From assembly GCF_900088415.1 (NCBI RefSeq), contig NZ_FLLQ01000005.1, positions 1-64,000 on the forward strand: a DNA stretch of 64,000 bases. Direction: 5' to 3'. Origin of the DNA: Vibrio mediterranei. GTDB taxonomy: Bacteria; Pseudomonadota; Gammaproteobacteria; Enterobacterales; Vibrionaceae. This document shows, one piece after another, positions 52,887 through 61,916 of the stretch (position 1 is the stretch's first letter; each line of letters starts with the position of its first letter). Below the pieces are notes generated by a model. The model had not been told where the DNA came from, did no database searches, and worked only from the letters and a program-made list of their open reading frames with translations. The position numbers and the translations under genes are program-made.

Positions 52887-53786
52887 ATGCTTGAGAGAAT
52901 TGACCAACAATGGCTAAAGAGCTTTCATTGTGTGTACGAAAACATGAGCTTTAAACGTGCCGCGGAGTTTCTCCAACTTCCAACCTCCAATCTCAGTCGC
53001 CATATCAGCTTGCTTGAAGAGCGACTTGATACCCGACTCTTCGATAGAACGACTAGAAGAATTGCGCCGACAAGTGCTGGGGAGCACCTATATCTACTCA
53101 CACAGCCACTGCTAAATAAGCTTAATGATGCACTTGAAGAGGTTACGTATCATTCTCAAGAGGCCGTTGGACAGTTGAGAATACTGATGCCCGACTCCCC
53201 TGTGTTGGCTAATGCCGTGGTAAGTTTCTGCGAAAAACACCCCTCAATATCGCTTAGTTGTGATACCAGCGTCAGCCCCAAGGAGGACTTATTCAACGGG
53301 TTCGATGTAATTTTAAAATTCCATCGTGGGAATCTTGACGATACCAATTTGGTAGCGAGGGAAATTAAACGCTGGCCTAGTATTGTAGTCGGTGCTCCGG
53401 AACTTCTTGATCGTTACCCTATACCCTTTAAGACCACTGACTTACAACACATTCCTTGCATTAGCAGTCTGACCGCGATCAATGGCGAACCGTGGGTTTT
53501 CAAAACGGACAGCGGTGAACGAATTACCCAAAAAGTTAAGTCTTCTTTTAAGGTCAATAGCGGACATCTCGCTAAAACAGGCGCGCTCTCTGGTATAGGG
53601 CTGGCAATTCTCCCTAGAGACATATGCCAAGGTGAACTGAGTTCTGGTGCTTTGAAAGTGATAGAAATGGAGCATCAACCTGATGACTTGGTGCTATATG
53701 CATTTTACGCGTCAAGAAGGCATGTAGCCAACAAGATACCGTTGTTCATTGAACATATTAAGCACTGTGCGCATTTTGACGGTTGA
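52887..53786 (+). CDS. LysR family transcriptional regulator
   Basis: 299 aa. N-terminal winged HTH (about residues 5-64: WLKSFHCVYENMSFKRAAEF, PTSNLSRHISLLEERL, TRLFDRTTRR) and a co-inducer domain (about 90-295). It is divergent from the accD-like gene, 110 bases away, the normal LysR target arrangement, and is followed on the same strand by the beta-lactamase gene, 63 bases on. Either could be its target. Confidence 0.92.
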   Translation: MLERIDQQWLKSFHCVYENMSFKRAAEFLQLPTSNLSRHISLLEERLDTRLFDRTTRRIAPTSAGEHLYLLTQPLLNKLNDALEEVTYHSQEAVGQLRILMPDSPVLANAVVSFCEKHPSISLSCDTSVSPKEDLFNGFDVILKFHRGNLDDTNLVAREIKRWPSIVVGAPELLDRYPIPFKTTDLQHIPCISSLTAINGEPWVFKTDSGERITQKVKSSFKVNSGHLAKTGALSGIGLAILPRDICQGELSSGALKVIEMEHQPDDLVLYAFYASRRHVANKIPLFIEHIKHCAHFDG

Positions 53787-53849
53787 ATAATACCGTTTCC
53801 CTAGCAATACTCCGCACCGTAAATTCGCTTTCCTGTAAAAACTGAAACC

Positions 53850-54701
53850 ATGAAAAAACCTGTTTTGCTCTTGAGCCTCATACTTATATCTTTCTTTTCA
53901 TCTGCCTCAACGCTCGATGAATCTATAGCATCAATTGAGCAACGAATCTCAGGACGCATCGGCGTCTCCGTTTTGGATTCCAGCAATCAACAGCAATGGC
54001 ACTATCGAGGCAATGAGCGGTTTCCTATGATGAGCACGTTTAAAACTCTGGCATGTGCAAAGATGTTGCATGACGCTGACTCAGGAGAGCTAGACAAGAA
54101 CGCTTTGGCTCCCATAACGTCTGACAAACTTATTCCTTGGTCACCAGTCACAGAGAAAATGGTGGGCAGTTCCATTACCGTCAGCAAAGCTTGTGAAGCG
54201 ACAATGGAAACGAGCGACAACACCGCAGCCAATATCGTTCTGCATTCCATAGGGGGACCTCAAGGACTCACTGAGTTTCTACGTTTGAACCAAGATGACG
54301 TGACTCGATTAGACCGCATTGAACCAGAGTTAAATCAGGCACTTTCAGGCGATAAACGGGATACAACAACACCAAATGCGATGAATACCACACTGCATCG
54401 TCTTCTATTTAAAGGGGCCCTGAATCAAGGCTCGAAAAATCAGTTAATGGCTTGGATGCAAGGGAACACGGTTTCAGATTCATTGCTACGATCGGTTCTA
54501 CCGCAAGGATGGTCTATCGCAGACCGCTCTGGTGCAGGCGCTAATGGTTCGCGTGGTTTTACTGGTGCTATTTGGGCTGACAATCGCAAACCATTGGTCA
54601 TCAGCATTTATCTAACACAAACCGACCTATCGATGTCTAAACGTAACCAAATCATCAACGAAATTGGTGGGTTGATTTTCGAGACGTATGCTATCAAGTA
54701 A
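53850..54701 (+). CDS. bla: class A beta-lactamase, CARB type
   Basis: 283 aa with a signal peptide to about residue 19. Active-site Ser62 and Lys65 (MSTFK), SDN at 122-124, the omega-loop Glu158 (RIEPELN) and the third motif as Arg226-Ser-Gly (RSG in place of KTG/KSG). RSG is typical of the carbenicillin-hydrolysing CARB (PSE) group, which occurs as a resident chromosomal gene in several vibrios. It should hydrolyse penicillins, including carboxypenicillins. No integron or IS is near, so a resident gene is likely. Confidence 0.93.
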   Translation: MKKPVLLLSLILISFFSSASTLDESIASIEQRISGRIGVSVLDSSNQQQWHYRGNERFPMMSTFKTLACAKMLHDADSGELDKNALAPITSDKLIPWSPVTEKMVGSSITVSKACEATMETSDNTAANIVLHSIGGPQGLTEFLRLNQDDVTRLDRIEPELNQALSGDKRDTTTPNAMNTTLHRLLFKGALNQGSKNQLMAWMQGNTVSDSLLRSVLPQGWSIADRSGAGANGSRGFTGAIWADNRKPLVISIYLTQTDLSMSKRNQIINEIGGLIFETYAIK

Positions 54702-54733
54702 CGAACTAAGCACAGCGCTAACTTAGTAGAATG

Positions 54734-54780
54734 CATGCCGCCACTAATTGTATTCCTCCACTAAGATAGTGGTCGGCATG
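54734..54780. terminator. hairpin between convergent bla and efflux operon
   Basis: CATGCCGCCACTA and TAGTGG-T-CGGCATG pair over 13 bp with a single bulge. No long T-tract. It separates two convergent transcripts. Confidence 0.6.
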
Positions 54781-54812
54781 TTAACTCATTGAAGGAATCT
54801 TACGCAGAAGCT

Positions 54813-55532
54813 CTAAGTCGGCGCTCTATCTGAAATCACCTTACCATCTTTAATAGTAATAATACGTTTAGTACGCTCTGCTAATGCATTGTCGTGAGTA
54901 ACGATAATGAGTGTTCTGCCTTCCTCATGAAGTTGATTAAACAATGCTTCAATCTCAGCGCCTGACTTCGAGTCCAATGCGCCTGTGGGTTCATCAGCTA
55001 GGATAATTTGAGGGTCATTTACCAAGGCTCTAGCAATGGCAACTCGCTGCTTTTGACCACCAGATAGTTGGTTTGGTTTATGGTCAAGGCGATCCCCTAA
55101 GCCTACCTGCTCTAGCAGTCTTGCCGCACGCTGGCGACGCTCTTTGGCTTTAATTCCGCCGTACACCAGAGGTAACGCTACATTGTCGAGTGCGGTAGCG
55201 TATTCAAGTAAATTGAAGCTCTGGAACACAAAGCCAATCTTCTGGTTTCGAATTGCAGCTAGAGCATTAGCAGTTAAACTCGCGACGTTCTGGCCTGCTA
55301 ATAAATAGTCACCATCGCTAGGTTTATCTAGGCAGCCAAGCATGTTCATTAAGGTCGATTTTCCAGAACCCGAAGGACCAAGAATCGACAGGAATTCACC
55401 TTGGTTAATGGTTAAGTCAACGCCATCTAATGCACGTACTTCCATTTCACCACTAGCGTAGTATTTGCAAATATTAGTCAGCTCAACAAGAGGCATATTT
55501 GCCAAGCTTTGTTTCGCGTTATTGTTACTCAC
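54813..55532 (-). CDS. ABC transporter ATP-binding protein, MacB/LolD type
   Basis: 239 aa from the GTG at 55532. GGAGG lies nine bases before it, and the GTG overlaps the stop of the preceding permease gene by eight bases; the internal ATG at 55496 has no ribosome-binding site. Walker A GPSGSGKST, signature LSGGQKQR, Walker B IILADEPTGALD, switch His VTHDN. It powers the efflux pump formed with the two permeases upstream. Confidence 0.92.
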   Translation of the reverse strand: MSNNNAKQSLANMPLVELTNICKYYASGEMEVRALDGVDLTINQGEFLSILGPSGSGKSTLMNMLGCLDKPSDGDYLLAGQNVASLTANALAAIRNQKIGFVFQSFNLLEYATALDNVALPLVYGGIKAKERRQRAARLLEQVGLGDRLDHKPNQLSGGQKQRVAIARALVNDPQIILADEPTGALDSKSGAEIEALFNQLHEEGRTLIIVTHDNALAERTKRIITIKDGKVISDRAPT

Positions 55533-56808
55533 TTTGTAATGCCTCCAGCGGGCTGACTTTGGCCGCTCTGTTGGCGGGTAACCAAGCTGATGCGACACCG
55601 ATAATCATTAGGGTAACGATAACAATCGCGACCACAATCCAAGATAATTCAGGAACAGGCTTTCCGAGTTGTTCATAGAACGCATTGCCCTCAAGGCTGA
55701 TGTTGCTAATCGCAGAGATCAGAGCGTAAGTGACACCTAACCCTAACGCGCCACCTATCATCATGGTCATAAGAGATTGAACTAAATAATGAACACGGAT
55801 AGCCGTAGGCGTTGCCCCCACCGCCATACGAACGCCAATGTCGCGAGTTGAACGCTTTACCGTCGCATACATGACATTGGCAATCCCAACACCCGCCACC
55901 GCAAGAGTGACAAAACCAATAATGCCGAGGAAGCTTTGTAAGCCAATAAGAAACTGCTGCATACTTTTTTGTCGTAGGAACATGTCTTCCACTTGAACTA
56001 CTTGCTCGTCATGGACGCTTGCTCCGTGTTTACGAGCGATGACTTGGCGAATGATTTGCGCCAACCTTTTACGGTCTACATTGGCTTTAGGTTCGACGTT
56101 TATACCGCCAATGTCTCCATTGGTGTGAAACCGTTGCCAAGTAGCCAGCGGTACAAAGCTCGAATAGTTAATGCCATCCCCTTGCTCAACTCGCCCGCTA
56201 TTCTTCGCCAAAACCCCAACAACCGTAAATTCCTCACTGCCAATTTTCACCTTTTTGCCAACAGGATCCGCTTGTAAAGTCACCGTCGCAAACCAGTTAT
56301 AGTCGTCAGTTGGATTAAACAGATCTGCAGCCATTGAATAGCCAAGCACAACCACTTTGCGCATCTGCTTTTGGTCAAGCGGGTTCAACCATCGTCCTCC
56401 CGGCAACGGGGTTAGGTTAGTCATCGACGCAAAATCGGTCGGAACAGCTATCGGCTGTTGCCATGAACCTCTATCGCCAACCGTGATGTTTTCATTCCAT
56501 TGAGCAGTAGGAGCGACACTGGCTACTTCAGGTAACGCCTTGATAACTTGGACATCCTCTTTTTTTAGCTTAAGAAACTTACCTTGGTGGAAAGCGCCAT
56601 GGTCGATACTGGCGATGCCACCAGTTAAGTAGATCAAGTTGCCATTGCCATTTTGCGCCGTTTTCAGTACTCCTTGACGAATACCCTCACCGACAGCAAG
56701 CATGGCAGCAATACATAGCGTTGCCCAAGCCACCGCCAATATGGTTAAACCCAGACGTAACTTTTCTGCTGACATTTCCTGAAAGATTTGTCTTATTGGT
56801 AACAACAT
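55525..56808 (-). CDS. MacB-like ABC permease 2
   Basis: 427 aa. I start at the ATG at 56808, two bases past the stop of permease 1, with GAGGG before it. One N-terminal hydrophobic helix (about 18-40), a large periplasmic domain of some 230 residues, and three helices in the C-terminal part (IGVRMAVGATPTAIRVHYLV motif in the cytoplasmic loop). This is the FtsX/MacB topology. It pairs with permease 1 and one ATPase. Confidence 0.9.
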   Translation of the reverse strand: MLLPIRQIFQEMSAEKLRLGLTILAVAWATLCIAAMLAVGEGIRQGVLKTAQNGNGNLIYLTGGIASIDHGAFHQGKFLKLKKEDVQVIKALPEVASVAPTAQWNENITVGDRGSWQQPIAVPTDFASMTNLTPLPGGRWLNPLDQKQMRKVVVLGYSMAADLFNPTDDYNWFATVTLQADPVGKKVKIGSEEFTVVGVLAKNSGRVEQGDGINYSSFVPLATWQRFHTNGDIGGINVEPKANVDRKRLAQIIRQVIARKHGASVHDEQVVQVEDMFLRQKSMQQFLIGLQSFLGIIGFVTLAVAGVGIANVMYATVKRSTRDIGVRMAVGATPTAIRVHYLVQSLMTMMIGGALGLGVTYALISAISNISLEGNAFYEQLGKPVPELSWIVVAIVIVTLMIIGVASAWLPANRAAKVSPLEALQSE

Positions 56809-56810
56809 CG

Positions 56811-58025
56811 CTACGCCCTCGCACTTAAGGCAATAACCGGAGTAAGGCGTGAACCTCGCCTCGCGGGAAAATAAGAGGCCATCAACGCTAAAATCAGAGT
56901 CACCAGTAGCGACCAAGCAATGGAGCCTCCGGTTATCATTGGTGTGCCTAACCACTCGGGAAGAGCGATAGAGTTAAGTAACATTACGGTGGCAAAGGCG
57001 AACGCCAACCCTAGCGCCGTTCCAACGGCAACAAGAATAAGCCCTTCAAGGATAAACTGATTCAGAATCGATTTTTGCGTTGCTCCGACTGCTAGGCGTA
57101 CACCAATTTCTCTGGTTCTTTCGGTAACAGACAGGAACATAATATTAGCAACACCAAGCGCACCAACTGCCATGGTCATAGCGCCACTCGCGCCCAAGAA
57201 AATCTGGATACCTCTGAAGATCCCCTTAATCATTGAAGCGCCCTCGCTAAAGTCTGGCATATCAATAGCCTCTCTATCTGTAGGATCAAAATGAAGCAGC
57301 TTCGAATAAAAGTCGGCGACGCTTTTTCTGAACGAATGTGCGTCCATGCCCTCGATAGGCTTCATCAACAGCATCCATGGTTTAACGTTCCATAAATCAC
57401 GATAAGTAGTTTGAGGAATGTACACAGTGCGACTATCACTGAAAAAGCTGGCGGAATCTTCATCTTTGAGCACGCCAATCACTAGAAAAGGAATACCGTT
57501 CACTTTGACGGTATGACCTATGGAGAGGCCTCCCATCTTGGCAATTTGGTCGCCTAACACTGCTACACGAGTGTGATTAGCAATATCACTAGGCGAGAAA
57601 TGGCGCGAGGTGGGTTCGAACTTACTTTGCATAAGGGAGAAATAGCTCGAGTCGATACCATTTACACTGCTCGATAGGTTTTGCCCTTTTTCATTGGTAA
57701 CGCTGGCATCCCATTTGGCGTAAACACTCGACACAGCGTCGACTAAGCCGGTGTTTTTTATTCTTTCAACTTGCTCTTGGGAAATCGTGATCTGGCGTCT
57801 AGAAGGTAAGCCTTGCCAGGCCTTACTGGTACTAGAGGGGAATGCAACCTGTACATTATTCATCAAGAAAGAGAGCTGTTGAGTCTGGTGACGATAAAAG
57901 CCTTCTCCAAGTGCAATCAATACCACCACGGAGATAACGCCCCAAGCAATGGCAATAATTGCGAGTGCACTTTTCATGCGGTGCGCCAGCAGAGTTTGCC
58001 ATGTTTGCTGCATCAGATTGGTCAT
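56811..58025 (-). CDS. MacB-like ABC permease 1
   Basis: 404 aa. Same topology as the neighbour: an N-terminal helix (about 20-42), a long periplasmic domain and three C-terminal helices with EIGVRLAVGATQKSILNQFI in the loop. The two permeases are related but distinct, implying a heterodimer. Its start overlaps the stop of the TolC-like gene by four bases. Confidence 0.9.
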   Translation of the reverse strand: MTNLMQQTWQTLLAHRMKSALAIIAIAWGVISVVVLIALGEGFYRHQTQQLSFLMNNVQVAFPSSTSKAWQGLPSRRQITISQEQVERIKNTGLVDAVSSVYAKWDASVTNEKGQNLSSSVNGIDSSYFSLMQSKFEPTSRHFSPSDIANHTRVAVLGDQIAKMGGLSIGHTVKVNGIPFLVIGVLKDEDSASFFSDSRTVYIPQTTYRDLWNVKPWMLLMKPIEGMDAHSFRKSVADFYSKLLHFDPTDREAIDMPDFSEGASMIKGIFRGIQIFLGASGAMTMAVGALGVANIMFLSVTERTREIGVRLAVGATQKSILNQFILEGLILVAVGTALGLAFAFATVMLLNSIALPEWLGTPMITGGSIAWSLLVTLILALMASYFPARRGSRLTPVIALSARA

Positions 58026-59293
58026 GAGTTAAGAGCTCGAGATATCAGTGCGATCGTGTCATCATCCAGCTTTCCTGCCGTTTGCAATAAGCCTATGCGC
58101 TGGCGCCAATAATTGTACAGATTGGTTTGTAAGCTGTTTTTGGCTTCAAACAGGCTGTTGTGGGCGTTGATTACCTCTGACACTTCCAGCAATCCAGCAT
58201 CGTACAGTTTCTCTTTACTACGCAGGACTTTCTCTCGAGATAGCACCAGTTTGTCTGCCATCAGCACTTGATTCCAATTGATTTCCACTTGAGTAAATTG
58301 CTGCACCACTCGTTTATGGATGTCGATCTCTACTTTGCGAAAGTCCTGCTTGGCGCTGAGAATATTAAGTGATGCTTCATCTACTTTGGCACGCGTCGAG
58401 CCATTGAGGTCAATGGGGACACTTAGGGTAATACCAGCACTGAACTCACCATCTTTGCGTTGGTCACCACCGTTGTATCCCACATCTCCCTTTAATGTAG
58501 GGTAATAGCCACCTTTAGCAGAATCTCTCGCAAATTCGCTCGCTTTAACATTCTGCGCTGCCACCAGCAGTTCTGGACTGCTGTCTTTCGCTAGCTTTAG
58601 CCATTGTTGTTGTGAGTTCACCAACATAGGTGGCTCTACAAGTGAATCGGTACGAATTTGGTCAACGTTTTTTGGCGTTTGATTGATAAGTTCGGCAAGC
58701 GTTGCTCTTTTTACTTCTAAGTCAGCTTGCGCGCTCAAAATACCCGCTTGTTCAGAAACCTGAGTTGCCCGAATCTCTTCAACATCCACAGATTTTACTT
58801 TACCGGCACGATAGCGCTTCTCGATAATCTTCAGCAGCTTATTGCCTTCTTCTAGCTTGGACTTGGCCAGTTGAAGATCTCCCTGCGCACTTGCTACGTC
58901 CAAGTATGAAGACAACAGTCTTTGCGCCAACTCGTTGTGTGAGCGAGAAAGCTCTAGTTGTGCTTTGATGTAGTTCGCGTTCGCCAAGTCTAAATCTGAC
59001 CATAAACTGCTATCCCAAATAGTTTGAGACAGTGTTGCCCCGTAGCTATTCGAATTGTCTGTCGACTCACTCCAATTAGCAGAGGCATTGGCACTTAAGC
59101 CGGGTAGCAGAGAACTGCGCCTTGCATCAACTCCCACTTCACCCAGTTGCACGCCAATTTTAGCTTTTTCATAATTCGGGTCGTTTTGTTTTGCCTGTTG
59201 CCAAGCTTGCTCTATAGAAATCGCATAACTTGGTAAGCTCAAGGTAGTAATTAATACCGCACACCCTAATTTCGACAAAGATAACTTAGCCAT
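58022..59293 (-). CDS. TolC family outer-membrane efflux protein
   Basis: 423 aa. Signal peptide ends at SYA (about residue 24). Two OEP repeats of long coiled helices (about 30-220 and 230-410) typical of TolC. It forms the outer-membrane tunnel of this pump and overlaps the start of the permease gene by four bases and the end of the adaptor gene by eight. Confidence 0.9.
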   Translation of the reverse strand: MAKLSLSKLGCAVLITTLSLPSYAISIEQAWQQAKQNDPNYEKAKIGVQLGEVGVDARRSSLLPGLSANASANWSESTDNSNSYGATLSQTIWDSSLWSDLDLANANYIKAQLELSRSHNELAQRLLSSYLDVASAQGDLQLAKSKLEEGNKLLKIIEKRYRAGKVKSVDVEEIRATQVSEQAGILSAQADLEVKRATLAELINQTPKNVDQIRTDSLVEPPMLVNSQQQWLKLAKDSSPELLVAAQNVKASEFARDSAKGGYYPTLKGDVGYNGGDQRKDGEFSAGITLSVPIDLNGSTRAKVDEASLNILSAKQDFRKVEIDIHKRVVQQFTQVEINWNQVLMADKLVLSREKVLRSKEKLYDAGLLEVSEVINAHNSLFEAKNSLQTNLYNYWRQRIGLLQTAGKLDDDTIALISRALNS

Positions 59294-60425
59294 GTGTGAC
59301 TCCTGCCATCATGCTGTTATCGATAATCTCTTCGTTCAACTCAACTCCATCAAGCACCTCGACATTGATGCCATCCGATAGACCAAGTTTCACTGGTTGT
59401 GTGTGAAAACCCTGCTCAGAAGCATCGGGGATCAATACATTGGGTGTGTCGCCGTTAAATTGCAGTGCTCGCTCAGGTAGAGTTAAGACGTTTTCTGACT
59501 TCTTCAGGGTAATTTTAGCTGTCGAGGAGAAACCTGAACGCAGAACCACATCTTGAGGAATCGATAACTGCCCCACTTCCACGCCAAATCCATTGTCGAA
59601 ACTCTTTGCCGATGAGTTACTTGCTGGTGAATTTAAGTTTTCAGACTGAATAGCAACCTTGGACAGTACTCCGGCAATTTCCACATCAGGGTACGGTGCA
59701 ACGGTCAACACAACAGGCATTCCTGGAGACAATTGAGCGGCATCATGTTCACTGACACTGCCTTTGAAAATTAAACTATTCATATCCGCTAGCGACATCA
59801 TGGCGGTGGCTTCTTGGTTGGATTGGGTGGAGATTATTGGTTCACCGACTTCAACTTTGCGATTAAGAACCGTGCCATCAATCGGCGCGTAGATAGTGGA
59901 TGTCAGACGAGCATTACCGATGGAGGCTTCACCGCTGCGGATAAGCTCAAGGTTCTGACGCTTCTGCAACACATTGGCTTGAGCGGATTTCACTGTCGAA
60001 CGAGCGCTTACGTACTCATCGTAGTTCTTAGGAATAATGTCCTGCTCAACCAAGCTCTTTAAGTTGGCAAGCTTCTGCTTGGCTGATTCAAGCTCTGCTT
60101 CACTGCGCATCAAATCGGTTGAAGCATCGGTTAACGCTTGAGGTGTTGGATTAGGGCGAACCTTGATGAGTGGTTGACCTTGTTTGACTTTTTCACCGAC
60201 GCTGACATAAATTTCACCTACAATTCCATCAATCTGAGATTTGATGGACACCGAGTGAGCAGGCACGATATTACCAACGGCCACCGCCTGTTTCTCAATA
60301 GTTCCCTTTTCTACCGCCAGTGTAGGAAAAGCTAACGGCTGATCCGAAGATTGTAGATAGAAATACGCACCGCCGCCGAGCAGCGCCACACACGCCGCCG
60401 AGACCAACCAAATTTTCGCCATCAT
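59286..60425 (-). CDS. MacA/HlyD-type periplasmic adaptor
   Basis: 379 aa. One N-terminal anchor (about 5-22), a lipoyl-like half (VSIKSQIDGIVGEIYVSVGEKVKQGQPLIKV), a coiled hairpin (about 100-165), a second lipoyl half (IYAPIDGTVLNRKVEVGEPI) and beta-barrel domains. It joins the ABC permeases to the TolC-like tunnel. It heads the five-gene efflux operon. Confidence 0.92.
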   Translation of the reverse strand: MMAKIWLVSAACVALLGGGAYFYLQSSDQPLAFPTLAVEKGTIEKQAVAVGNIVPAHSVSIKSQIDGIVGEIYVSVGEKVKQGQPLIKVRPNPTPQALTDASTDLMRSEAELESAKQKLANLKSLVEQDIIPKNYDEYVSARSTVKSAQANVLQKRQNLELIRSGEASIGNARLTSTIYAPIDGTVLNRKVEVGEPIISTQSNQEATAMMSLADMNSLIFKGSVSEHDAAQLSPGMPVVLTVAPYPDVEIAGVLSKVAIQSENLNSPASNSSAKSFDNGFGVEVGQLSIPQDVVLRSGFSSTAKITLKKSENVLTLPERALQFNGDTPNVLIPDASEQGFHTQPVKLGLSDGINVEVLDGVELNEEIIDNSMMAGVTHG

Positions 60426-60554
60426 TCACACCAATTATTGTTACACGACCTTGTGACCAGTCCGTGAATATAAAGTTCTAGGATGATAGCGACTTTAGTG
60501 CATGAAATTTGTCATGCTTGGTATGGTTTATGTCATCGGTTATAGCGTGACTCT

Positions 60555-60570
60555 TGTGATTTCAATCACT
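60555..60570. promoter_or_regulatory. possible CRP site upstream of the efflux operon
   Basis: TGTGA-TTTCAA-TCACT matches the CRP consensus TGTGA-n6-TCACA at nine of ten fixed bases. It lies 130 bases upstream of the adaptor gene. Position is plausible; binding is not shown. Confidence 0.5.
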
Positions 60571-60620
60571 CAATCTGCGGCTATGTTGGTAGTTAAACTA
60601 GTAAAAGAGTCATACTACGG

Positions 60621-61058
60621 TCAACGTAGAGTTCTACCGTAGAAAATGCCTTTCAGCGCTAGGATCTTTCCACTCTTTGTGACATAGACACCACGCTGAT
60701 CAGAGATCAAGATAGTCTTATTGTTCCCTCGCTGTTGAATAAATAGATTCTTAACATTGAAAGTCTGCTGTCCATGGGCTTGATCTTGTTCTATTTGATA
60801 AAAATAATAATGATTACCCCATCGCAAAAATACACCAAACAACTGCTTAGTTTGTACAATCTGCCCATCAGCATCGTAGCCAACATAGCGCATTTTGGAG
60901 CGACCATTTTTTAGGTCCAGAGTTAGAACCTCTGAACCTATGTCTTCATAGCTAACTTCAAATCGATGGGCTCCTTTAGTCAACACACCAGAAATGATCC
61001 CAAACGCCAAAATGGTAAACACCGTCGCCATGATCGGCAGCCAAAACTTATACTTCAT
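60621..61058 (-). CDS. ToxS-like membrane-anchored periplasmic protein, 145 aa
   Basis: One N-terminal transmembrane helix (about residues 7-27), then a periplasmic domain of about 115 residues with a beta-rich look. It overlaps the end of the ToxR-like gene by 11 bases. Placement and topology resemble ToxS, TcpH and VtrC, which stabilise their ToxR-type partners. Sequence identity to any of them was not recognised, so the ToxS label rests on position. Confidence 0.6.
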   Translation of the reverse strand: MKYKFWLPIMATVFTILAFGIISGVLTKGAHRFEVSYEDIGSEVLTLDLKNGRSKMRYVGYDADGQIVQTKQLFGVFLRWGNHYYFYQIEQDQAHGQQTFNVKNLFIQQRGNNKTILISDQRGVYVTKSGKILALKGIFYGRTLR

Positions 61059-61851
61059 CTGGTGTTGCCTCTGTTGCTTCTAACGGTTTTTGTTCCTCTG
61101 AACACAAAGTTGGTTGAAAATACGAACCGCTAATCTCTTGCCAACCATTCGAGTCCAGCAACACGACTTGTATATCGAAACACTCTATGCCGATACGGTG
61201 CATATAGATAGCCTCAACTCCAGGCTTAGCAAGTGAAGATAAATCTGCCATCAGCTGTGAATCAAGAGCAGCATTGTCATGGTATACATCAATACCGTTT
61301 ATCGCGGTTCTCTCCATAAAGAATCCGATACGAAAAAACAGTACTATCACCAATATACTTACAGCAATCCCTGCTCCAAGTGGCGCAAACTGATAGCTAA
61401 ACTGCGACAGCTTGGCCAGTGAATGATATATCGAGGGTGAGGGATCAGATGCTTCGATAGGAGGATTCACGGCGTCTAGTTTGGGTTGATCTGCATTTAC
61501 TGTTGATCGACTTCCATCGAAACCTACGACTTGTACATCGCTTCGTTCTGGGACAACTAAGCAATATCCTTCTTTTTGAACAGTAATGACCTTACAGCAG
61601 GATTCCACTTCTAGTAGGGCGTTACGAATGTTTTTAATTGCGACATTAAGGGAGCTGTTTGTTACTACCCTCCCCGGCCAACAATGAGTTAGCAGGTAAT
61701 CACGTCCTAACGTTTGCGACCCGTTATTCATCAAGTGCTTTAAAATCAGGCACTCTGATGGCGATAGCGTAATAACCTTATCGCTAGATGTTTTTGTCAG
61801 CGTTCGATTATCAAGATCAATAACCAAATCATGTCTTTTATGATAATTCAT
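61048..61851 (-). CDS. ToxR-like transmembrane transcriptional regulator
   Basis: 267 aa from the ATG at 61851 (a GTG at 61881 would add ten residues). OmpR/ToxR-type winged helix at the N-terminus (about 1-90: IDLDNRTLTKTSSDKVITLSPSECLILKHL; GRVVTNSSLNVAIKNIRNAL), then a linker, one transmembrane segment (about 160-180) and a periplasmic domain of some 85 residues with two cysteines (GIECFDIQ, PTLCSEEQ). Like ToxR and VtrA it should bind DNA from the membrane in response to a periplasmic signal. A 10-bp inverted repeat lies at its start. Confidence 0.85.
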   Translation of the reverse strand: MNYHKRHDLVIDLDNRTLTKTSSDKVITLSPSECLILKHLMNNGSQTLGRDYLLTHCWPGRVVTNSSLNVAIKNIRNALLEVESCCKVITVQKEGYCLVVPERSDVQVVGFDGSRSTVNADQPKLDAVNPPIEASDPSPSIYHSLAKLSQFSYQFAPLGAGIAVSILVIVLFFRIGFFMERTAINGIDVYHDNAALDSQLMADLSSLAKPGVEAIYMHRIGIECFDIQVVLLDSNGWQEISGSYFQPTLCSEEQKPLEATEATPDEV

Positions 61852-61885
61852 AAGGTGAGTAAACTTTGTTAATAAACTCACCTTA
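61851..61885. promoter_or_regulatory. inverted repeat at the start of the ToxR-like gene
   Basis: TAAGGTGAGT and ACTCACCTTA are perfect 10-bp complements with a 15-base spacer. The last base of one arm is the A of the ATG at 61851. It could be an operator or an RNA fold that limits translation, and it makes the true start codon uncertain. Confidence 0.5.
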
Positions 61886-61916
61886 GAATAACACGTAGAT
61901 TTACATTACCGCAAAG

